Shown piece by piece: positions 56,121 through 64,000 of a stretch of DNA of 64,000 nucleotides. This DNA comes from Undaria pinnatifida (Eukaryota; Sar; Phaeophyceae; Laminariales; Alariaceae). The translations under genes and the position numbers were made by a program. Position 1 is the stretch's first letter. Every line of letters starts with the position of its first letter. Below the pieces are notes generated by a model, which was not told the origin of the DNA, did no database searches, and saw only the letters and a program-made list of their open reading frames with translations. Location of the stretch: contig JABAKD010000002.1 of the NCBI GenBank assembly GCA_012845835.1, positions 7,062,603-7,126,602 of the forward strand, given 5' to 3'.

Positions 56121-59100
56121 ACTGCTATACGCTGTCGTACGACGTACGGACGAGTATGTATTTGTATGCACCTCTCATGTATTTCTGCCGACGCTTCTCT
56201 ATGCTGCTATCCTGCTGTTTCTGCAACTGCAGTGTTGCTGTGTGCTGCTGCTGTTCATCATTGTGTACAGGATTACGTAAATTGTTGATATGTTTATTGG
56301 ACCCGATTCATTAAAATATTTTGTTTATGCACCCTTTGGCAGTGCTGCCGCATAGACAGCCTTGATTTATCTATAATCCTATAATCAGAATATATATAGA
56401 ATACACCCTACAAAATTAAGGGCATGCACGAAGCCAAGGTGGGTGGCAGCCGGCGGCGACGAAGCCCCGCTGGTGGTTTATAAAATTATTCTACCAACGT
56501 CAGCTGTGAGTTCGACAAATTTACGGTCGATACTCATCTTTGCAATCTGCGTAATGCACCGGTCGCCCGGTTGCAATAAGTTTCACGAGTCCCAATACAA
56601 TCAGTGGTAATAATAGACATTAAGCCTGTTATGGGTCGTGAAGGCATTAATGTGTTGGGTGACATGGAAATAATTATCCATTGCAGTACGACGAAATTGA
56701 TGATGTCGTACTCGTGTTGATGTATTACACCGCTTTTGTCACAGTGAAATCGACTGAAAAATAAGATATCCTTTAGTGTTATCATCAACGATCTAGGCAT
56801 CACGATGACGATTTTTGACGTTTTCCAAGTACCGCTGACACTCACCCCTCTGACGTACCGCCACCTAGACGCAATATACTCTTTTTTGTCTGGCATGTTC
56901 TTAAGGTGGCGCTGACCTGACCAAAACAAAAAACATTCGTCTCTTTGCTGACACTTCAACCACAGTGCTACATATGTGTGTGCTTTTTATATGAGTTATT
57001 TTGCCTTGTGACAACGATTAACCTTTATTCTACTGTTTCTTCTACCCATCGACATCCAGCACATCCCTGTATCCGCACCGGTTCGTCATCCCAGAGAGAG
57101 GCAAAGGCTCTTGTCGTAAACGAGACATACATATACATCGCAATGGCTGCAGCAAGACACCACGTACACATCATACGGTATTACTCATTTGCCTGGCGTC
57201 CGGGTTGTTTTCTTGACTCTTGGCGGCGGGGCTCTTGTCATTTTCAAGTCGCCAGTTTGCACCTACAATCAGATCATGGACCTCTGTCCGCTTAACATAG
57301 TTTGCTCTATTTTTCTTCCTGGTACCTAAATAGCTAGTACCGGTACACGCTAGCGTTGGTCTGCTTGTTTGCCCTTGTTGCTTTACAGCTTTGTAGGCCA
57401 GAGGGTGCCAGGGGTATCATGTTCAGGTGATATATTCTGTATGGCGTGATATGACTAGCAACAAGACACAGAAGGATACCCTGCTGACCATGCAACGCCC
57501 TGCTGACCTATTCAGAGCTTTACCCGCAGACAATATGATATCATATGCACCATACACGTTAGCGTTGGCTACTTGTTTGCGCTTATTCCTGTGAAAATAA
57601 TGTAACATCGGCCCCCGACACAACGTAAACTATGTTGTTTCAATACATCTGAAGCTATGATACGAGTTACAGCAGCACAACATGATAAACAGCAGTAATA
57701 CTCCCGCTGGTGTATGATATGAGCCAGGATCGATTGAAACCAGATAAGCGAGTCAGGTCACGAAATGACAAATATAATGCAAATGTTTGCACGTGTCAGA
57801 CAGATGATGATCTGCATGACCCTGACCCAGATAGCATAGATCAGGTTAGGACATACCGGGTACTATGTACCAGGTATATCGAGTATATACGTATAGCTCA
57901 TGCGTATCTTACATGCGAGCCCTAAGAAATGCACAGATCACACAAATCGAACCAGATCATAGTACAATATGGTTACTAACCGGCGCACGCGCATGATAAC
58001 ATATGAGCACACCCCGTAGAGCATTGAATAATTTCCCAACACGCTCAGATCATTCGAACCCTATCGGCCAGCCTCGTGGACTGGTGGAAATGGTGCAGAT
58101 CCGTGAGAAGGATCTGTGCGATCTGTACAACGACCTGATCTGTCCGACGGGTGTACTATTGCACTGCTGTTGTATGTTGCACCAGACACCAAGTGACCGG
58201 TACAGTCGTTATATCCTTACCGGTGGTGCCTTACCATACGGCAATATGCGCACTAAAGTGGGACCTCGAACTATCCTGGGGTAGCACGGTACTCGGGAGG
58301 GGCGGTACGATATGAAGTACGACGGAAGGAGGTGCACACGACGCGCTCAGGCAGCACCATGATGGTTGTGTGGGTGAACGCTATTTCTTGAAGGTCGACA
58401 CGACCGCATTTGTCGCTTGTTAGGCTGCTACCCCTAGATTCCTAAAGGGTTAACCCCTTGGAGCCGCCTATGCAGGGCATGTAAAGAAACATGTAGGATA
58501 CACTATGGTAAAAGCAATTTTTTGTGTGCACGGCATGTGGTTCCAGTAATAGGAGAAGGGATTCGATAAAACGCCCTGAAATCTATCCAAACGCCTAAGC
58601 CTAACACTATCAATTGCCCTAACCCCCCAACTAAAGCCCCGGGACGGCCTATGTAGAAGTTTCCCGCGACAAAACTAGCCGAAATAAATTTACCGGGAAA
58701 TTCGTCAACCATGTTGTAATTAACACCTGGTACGTACTCTTTTTGGCCGTTATCGTACCAGTTCAATGTAATATACCCTTATTAACGGGCCGCTCGTATA
58801 CTGCTGACCCCTTCGGTGCTTCACGAGGGAAAAAATACCATGAAAAAACTCAAGTAGGCGGGCCGGGTCGTTGGGGGTCGGGGACGCATTCGAACTGCAG
58901 CGTAATGAGCTGCGCGGCACGTGTGCAGCGTGGTGATATATACCCGTACTGCTGAACGTTCCTCCTGAACGGTCGATAAAATCTTACAAGTGGTATTGGT
59001 ACACATGTTTGCGGTCGACGTAATCGGGCTTCAAAAGGGCGAATAGCGACAGCTACTGTGACTGTATTGTATGGTATAAGATTCACTTGATAAAAGGATA

Positions 59101-59140
59101 CACTTCCCTTCACAGCTGTCAGATTTTGTCCCCCTCAGAA
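56121..59140. other. Intergenic; no supported gene
   Basis: A family B core lies at 56490-56570 and a TTAACCCCTTGGAGCC half-end of the TTAA MITE at about 58450. Open frames are short and unlike known proteins. An unseen 5' exon or promoter of oligopeptidase B may be here. Confidence 0.5.
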
Positions 59141-59144
59141 ACGG

Positions 59145-59350
59145 GTTTTATAGTTTCCGCGCACAGACTGACTAAAATCATCCTGTTGACCCTGATAGCT
59201 ACACTGTAGTTGTAAGGGGAGTCGCCGACCTATATCCTTAATGAGGACACACAACTCGTAATGCGCGCGATCGGAGTATCACACACAGCTTGCAAATATG
59301 AGTTTCGACGAAATCTTCGATCTCACAGCTGGAGTGTATTTTCATTTTTT
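59145..59350 (-). repeat. Family B long form, copy 2 (inverted)
   Basis: Reverse complement of 36365-36580 with few differences. It ends 50 bp before the first recognised oligopeptidase B exon, so it may contribute to the promoter or to an upstream intron. Confidence 0.85.
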
Positions 59351-59399
59351 ATAGTATTTGGTATCGTTTATACTTGTTTTGCTGTTTTCGTTCTCGCAG

Positions 59400-59537
59400 G
59401 TAGGAGGAAGCCTGGCGGTGTCGGCCGTGGCCCTTGGCATGAAGGGCAGGGCCAGGATGAGCACCAGGGCCCCTCGGGCTGCCAAGCGCCCCTTCCCCGT
59501 GCGCTTCGGCAAGGTCTCAGGGGAGAATCGAGGAAAG
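59400..59537 (+). CDS. Oligopeptidase B exon 1 (first recognised)
   Basis: Acceptor GTTTTCGTTCTCGCAG, donor AAAG|GTGAGA, 46 codons phase 0. RPFPVRFGKVSGENRGK leads into NPMDPP in exon 2. In-frame ATGs at 59439 and 59457 could be starts if the acceptor is not used. Confidence 0.75.
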
Positions 59538-62500
59538 GTGAGAGGAAAAGGTTCATTTATGACCATTATTAAACCCCTTTGTCACGCTGCCGAGTCGTTC
59601 TACTTAAGTTTCAAGCACTACTTAACACTCGAAGTACCTGGTGGTCTATTTCTTGAGGTTGTTTTTCAACACTTTCTTTATACCACCGCCAAAAACATTA
59701 CTTTCTAGTTCCCTTGCCCGTCCGCGTCGCCAAGGTCTTGGGGAGAACCCGAGGCAAGGTGAGAGGAAGAGGGGATCATCTTATACGAATAAACCCTTGT
59801 CGTGTCGTTTTCATCGGTGTGTGCTTTTTTTCTGAGCTACATGAGTATACTTCGAAGTAAGTGCGTATGTACGTAAGTACGTAAAAATACGTAACTAGTA
59901 CCTACGATCGCCTGGTTGTTTCAAGGAACGACATCTACATGCGTGTTTTCGTTTCTTCCCTTCTTGCATTTTTCCGTGTACTGCAGCAAGAACACGTATG
60001 TCGAATGATGCCATTGTCTACCCAGCCCATCTCCTCATCTTATGTACTTGCTCGTTGAAGAAAGCAACGCCGAATTTCAATGTGCAGAACCCCATGGGTC
60101 TTCCCCTTGAGCGGGGGGGCGACTATTATGACTGACATGCATAGATATCGCCGTTTTGTAAGGTGCAGAACCTCATTGGCCAACCATGATGCATAATTCA
60201 CGCCTTTTTTTATGTGCAGAACCCCATGGACCCCCCCCTTGAGCGGATGGACGACTACTACTGGATGAGGGACGACAAACGAGAATCGAAGGTGTGCCTC
60301 TCTGATTCCTGACCCTTTACCGTGCACTCGTGGTGCCGCATTAGTGAGGTGCTCTTTAGTGCGGTGGTCCAATTTAGTGCGGCGATAGTCGCTTGTCACA
60401 ACCTTGCTCGTCCTACATAGTGCCAATGTACCGCAATATCCCGGGATAGTGCGGGGTTCCAATTTAGTGCGGTTGCTGTCATCTGACAACGTACCGCACA
60501 GGGATCAAGCCTGTAACAACTGCTGTACGATCCACTTTTCGAGGCCCGTTTAGTTTGAATTAGGCTTGGATCACGTCAGCATGGTGTAATTGTTTGTTTA
60601 TATGTTGCTAAGAGTCCGAATCTTCCAAATATTTCGTGGTTATGAATAGTGAGGGGAACCCTCTCATTTACCCGAGATGCTTGTGGTCATATGAATAGTT
60701 TGGGGAACTATCTTATGTACCCGTTATTTTTCTTTTTCTCACATTTTTTTTTCATTTATTTCCGCATTTTTCAAGGATCTTCATGCTGTATGTGGAACCT
60801 GACAGCGGTGCGGTTTTTCTATTTGCAGAATCCTATATACAGTGCCGTGCGGTCGAATTTTGTACTTGATAGTTGTACGGTGCGGTGCGGTGGGATGCGG
60901 TATTGTGAAAGGCAACATCGTATGATGCGGCAGTTCGTGAAAGGCAACATCGTACGGTGCGATGCGATTCGGTACATGGTGAGAACATACACACCTCGTG
61001 GCTCACGCGATTTCAGTATCGCACAAAGTTTGTACATCTCAGTTTCGACGAAATCCACTATCTCGCAGCTTGAGTGTTTTTTTGTATTTTAATTGAACGC
61101 CGTATGCACGCGCACCGTAAGAAGAAAAACGCAGTGTGAAAAACCTTGCTATTTTTCACAAATGTTCATTTCTTATTCGCGTTTTCGTTCTTCATTGTTG
61201 GACGGTTAACACAGGAAGTCTTGGGGCACATCCATAAGGAGAACGAATACACGCAAAAAAATATGGAGCACCTGAAGGACCTGCGGGAGGACCTATACAA
61301 GGTTTGGTCGACGTTGTTGTAGTTGTTGGTTTGTTGTTGCTTTTGTTGTTGTTGTTGTTGTTGTTGTATCTGCTGTTGCTGCTGTTGCTGCTGCTGCTTC
61401 TGCCTGGCACCACTCAACGCCCCCCCCCCCCCCGCACAAACTTTTCCATAATATTACAAAACCCTGCAGGAATTTCTGGGGCATATGAAGGAAACGGACA
61501 CCGAGGTTCCCTACCGACACGGGCCTTACTTCTACTACTCCCGCAGCGTGAAGGGGAAGCCGTATAAGATTCACTGCCGTGTTAAAGAGCTGGGAGGCAC
61601 GGAACAGGTATGTTTATGATGCATGCTACCTTAGAGATGGATTAACGTACCTACTATGAGGCTCCCCTAACTTTAGAAGCTCCAAATCCCGCCCGAAACC
61701 CGACTTTTTGAGACAACTTGTTCGATCACGCCGATGAATGAGCCCATGTCCTAGGCGTATCTCTGGTAGGCTATTGACTGTTAGTAGTGAATGATAGTGT
61801 CAAAACTGTTGTAACGCTTTAGAGCACATTACTGCAGACGAGGAGACATCAAGCGCTTCCGCCTGCTCCTCCCACGCCGCCTTGTCCGTCTTCATGGAAA
61901 CAGCCTCCCTAGTTTTGCTGAATGTTGGAGGAACGCCATTCGGAGTAATGGGATTCGAGCGATATTGGATATATATATATATATGTTGGTTGGCTATCAG
62001 GTGAAGAGTCCCGTCAGTCATTAATGGTTTGGCCGTATAGAGGTACAGAAAACTGTACCCTTATCGTGGTACGCGTCCTATACTTGGGTATACTACTAGT
62101 TTGTTGTTGGTTGTCTAATTGGTCTGTTTGATCTAATTTGATCTATATGATCTGCTCTATTTGATCTATTTGATCTATTTGACCAAGTTGGTCTATGTGA
62201 TCTATTTGATCTATTGGATCTTTTTGATCTATTTGATCTATTTGATCTATTCGATCTATTTGACCTATTTGATCTAATTTGATCTATTTGATCTATATTT
62301 GATCTATTTGATCTATTTGATCTAATTTGATCTATTTGATCTGTTTGATCTATTTGATCTATTTGATCTATTTGATCTATTTGATCTATTTGATCTAATT
62401 TGATCTATGTGAATTATTTGATCTATTTGATCTATTTGAGGAGCATCGCCAGTCAGAAGCGTCTTGGCCAAAAAGGGGTACTGCTGTACCCCGATCGTAG

Positions 62501-64000
62501 CACGCGTCCTTACTTGGGTTTACTATTGGTTTGTTACTAACAAAGTAATTGATCTATATAATCTGTAAAGTAATTGATCTATATAATCTGTTTGATCTAT
62601 TTGCTCTATTTTATAAAAATATTTCAAGAACGTCAGCCGTGAGTTCGACGAATTTAAGGTCAACACTCATATTTGCAAGCTGCGTGTGATCTATTTGATC
62701 TGTTTGATTTGATCCATTTGATCTATTTGCTCTATTTGATCTATTTGATTTGGAGGATCCTCGTCACTCAGAAACATTTTGGCCAAAAAGAGGTACTGCT
62801 GTACCCCGATCTTAGCACGCGTCGTGTGTCCTCCTTCTCTTCCTCCTTGCTCCCCTCGTGGTTCGTCTCGAGCGTGTTTGTTGGCCGTTGTTGTTGCGTT
62901 CGGTTGATGTTGTTGCTGCCTTAACCTTGGGGTTTTGGTTTATTTTTTTTTGTTGGGCTAGGTTGGATGGGGTTGGGGTTGAGTTGGGGTTTTGGTTGGG
63001 GTTGTGGTTGGGGTTGTGGTGAGCGTTGGGGTTGGGGTTGGGGGTTGAGTTTGGTTCCGTTCTGTTTTTTTGGGTGGGTTAGGGGCTGGGGGATACTGTT
63101 GCTGTCTAGACGTTAGGTTGGGTTGGGTTGGGTTTGGGGTGGGGTTGGGTTGTTTTCCTGTCCTTGGCCTTAGCATGCCACCCTACCCCACCCCGCCCCA
63201 CTCACACCACGCCACTCACCCCCCCTCCCACCCACCCCCACCCCACGCCACCCCTATTCCACCCCGTCCTATCCCATCGACTGTGACCAGGTAGTTTTGG
63301 ACGAGAACATTCAGGCCGAGGGGGCATCCTACTGCGACATTGCCGACGTCAGCCCGTCTCCGGGCGGGCACGAGCTGGCGGCCTATGCGGCGGACATGAC
63401 CGGCTATGAGGTGCGTTGTGAAGGCGGGGGAGGGCATGGGGATAATCGTGATATGATGCATGGTCGTAGTCCGTAGGACCATAGACTCTAGCATCGCCAC
63501 AATGAAGGGCGGCACACGTCGGTTTTTCACCCTATCAGGCAGGCATTGCGTGCACCAAGTGCGAAACGTCATGGGTGCTCGGCGAGTCGCATGAAGGGTG
63601 AGTTGCATCCTACTAAGAACCACTTTTGAGGCGGGTTTCCGCACCTTGTACGTACTTTCCTGCATACGGATCGGGGCGGGGGGTTGCAATAGTCAGAGTT
63701 GTAACAATGAGTTAAACGGTGTGATAACGAGCATTAAGACCCGGCGCCCTACGTCAATATTTAGGACAGCGTTGAGCTGAACTGTCTGCACCCCCCCCCC
63801 TACCCCCCCCCCCACTTCATCCCCGCTCCCAACCCCCGGAGTCGCTGGATGGGTATTGTTCAGGGTTGGGTCAAGTCAAACCTCGCGGGTCGGGTCGGGT
63901 CGGGTCGGGTCGGGTCGGGTCGGGTCGGGTCACCTGCGCTCCCTCCCCCCCACCTCATCCCCGCTCCGAACCCCCGGAATCGCTGGGTGGGTATTTTTCA
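59400..64000 (+). CDS. Oligopeptidase B (protease II), first five recognised exons; runs off the window
   Basis: Exons 59400-59537, 60220-60291, 61215-61301, 61470-61607 and 63291-63410 are all phase 0 and give 185 residues of the N-terminal region and beta-propeller. Diagnostic stretches are NPMDPPLERMDDYYWMRDD, HIHKENEYTQ, KETDTEVPYRHGPYFYYSR, GKPYKIHC, LDENIQAEGASYCDIAD and AAYAADMTG. Known for family S9A: a propeller gates a serine peptidase domain that cuts after Arg/Lys in peptides; the Ser-Asp-His triad is in the missing C-terminal part. Introns are 0.17-1.7 kb and repeat-filled. Exons 1 and 2 have decayed copies nearby. The first exon may be preceded by an unseen one encoding a targeting peptide, or translation may begin at an internal ATG. 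Confidence 0.9.
59711..59760 (+). pseudogene. Copy of the 3' part of oligopeptidase B exon 1
   Basis: PLPVRVAKVLGRTRGK followed by GTGAGAGG aligns without gaps with PFPVRFGKVSGENRGK and its donor. TTTCTAG precedes it as a possible acceptor, but its phase (two bases before the first codon) does not match exon 1, so use as an alternative exon is unlikely. Confidence 0.75.
60080..60140 (+). pseudogene. Decayed copy of oligopeptidase B exon 2
   Basis: TGTGCAG then AACCCCATGGGTCTTCCCCT, TGAGCGG and CGACTATTATGA mirror exon 2 (NPMDPPLERMDDYY) but end in a stop. The acceptor is kept and the donor lost. Confidence 0.8.
60220..60291 (+). CDS. Oligopeptidase B exon 2
   Basis: Acceptor TTTTTTTATGTGCAG, donor CGAAG|GTGTGC; 24 codons, phase 0. 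Contains DDYYWMRDD, the conserved start of the mature fold. Confidence 0.9.
61215..61301 (+). CDS. Oligopeptidase B exon 3
   Basis: Acceptor GACGGTTAACACAG, donor TACAAG|GTTTGG; 29 codons, phase 0: EVLGHIHKENEYTQKNM. The (TTG)n run starting 15 bp into the next intron is simple sequence. Confidence 0.9.
61470..61607 (+). CDS. Oligopeptidase B exon 4
   Basis: Acceptor ACAAAACCCTGCAG, donor GAACAG|GTATGT; 46 codons, phase 0. YRHGPYFYYSRSVKGK is the family hallmark. Confidence 0.92.
62100..62440 (+). repeat. (TTTGATCTA)n microsatellite
   Basis: About 30 imperfect 9-10 bp units in the 1.7-kb intron after oligopeptidase B exon 4. Further blocks lie at 62570-62600 and 62685-62750, split by family A and B repeats. 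Confidence 0.9.
62440..62535 (+). repeat. Dispersed repeat family A 3' part, two copies in one intron
   Basis: GTCAGAAGCGTCTTGGCC, AAAAAGGGGTACTGCTG and TACCCCGATCGTAGCACGCG recur at 62770-62830, and a looser copy at 61995-62090. The intron has grown by repeated gain of the same sequence. Confidence 0.75.
62955..63170 (+). repeat. GGGGTT-type intronic array
   Basis: GGTTGGGGTTGAGTTGGGGT and similar to 63160, followed by CCCCACC sequence to 63270 next to the acceptor at 63290. Confidence 0.8.
63291..63410 (+). CDS. Oligopeptidase B exon 5
   Basis: Acceptor CGACTGTGACCAG, donor TATGAG|GTGCGT; 40 codons, phase 0: VVLDENIQAEGASYCD and HELAAYAADMTGYE. The next exon is outside the window. Confidence 0.9.
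63455..63680 (-). repeat. Dispersed repeat family D, copy 3 (inverted)
   Basis: Reverse complement of 4147-4390 and 19645-19865: GACCATAGACTCTAGCATC, ACGTCGGTTTTTCACC and CGAGTCGCATGAAGGGTGAG. Confidence 0.8.
63800..64000 (+). repeat. Tandem duplication carrying a (GGGTC)n block
   Basis: CATCCCCGCTCC, AACCCCCGGAGTCGCTGG and GGGTATTGTTCA at about 63817-63862 recur at 63957-64000. Between them lies CAGGGTTGGGTCAAG and about nine GGGTC units. The unit is about 140 bp and continues past the window. Confidence 0.75.

Overview
The window is nuclear DNA from an intron-rich eukaryote with a heavy load of repeats and simple sequence. The exons are short, phase-matched and joined by introns of about 0.3 to 4 kb, some with GC-AG ends. 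Low-complexity Gln, Asn, Ser, Gly and Glu runs sit inside otherwise ordinary proteins. Decayed LINEs, a chromodomain Ty3/Gypsy element, several small inverted-repeat elements and many tandem arrays fill the rest. This profile suits a brown alga or another large-genome stramenopile or protist. No marker in the window proves the lineage, so this is a best guess. No rRNA, tRNA, CRISPR or operon-type feature was seen.

Three protein-coding genes are supported. (1) 10.4-32.8 kb, minus strand: phase-compatible exons of a large protein with a helical-looking N-terminal part, low-complexity linkers and a long charged coiled-coil C-terminal part. The family is not recognised, and joining all exons into one gene is inference. 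(2) 38.2-48.7 kb, minus strand: a nine-exon RBM34/Nop12-like nucleolar RNA-binding protein with two RRMs, reconstructed start to stop (about 724 residues). This is the best-supported gene. (3) 59.4 kb to the window end, plus strand: the first five recognised exons of oligopeptidase B (protease II, family S9A). Its catalytic domain lies beyond the window.

Layout. 0.5-2.5 kb: LINE whose reverse transcriptase is split by a 470-bp microsatellite. 2.5-9.5 kb: minisatellites and dispersed repeats. 9.7-10.4 kb: second LINE copy. 10.4-32.8 kb: the large minus-strand gene, with LINE copy 3, an 870-bp inverted-repeat element, MITEs and decayed exon copies in its introns. 32.8-38.2 kb: intergenic, with a 258-bp in-frame tandem repeat. 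38.2-48.7 kb: RBM34-like gene, with a 142-bp satellite of ordered subtypes in one intron. 49-52.4 kb: a (GGGTC)n element with inverted ends, inserted in a local repeat family. 52.5-56.1 kb: LTR element. 56-59.4 kb: intergenic. 59.4-64 kb: oligopeptidase B.

Three patterns stand out. Exons of all three genes have nearby decayed copies of themselves, often with a splice signal still attached. Several non-autonomous elements can be dated and typed because the same window holds their empty target sites: TTAA-flanked MITEs, and a GGGTC element with a target duplication of about 9 bp. Four of about 26 inferred donors are GC rather than GT.
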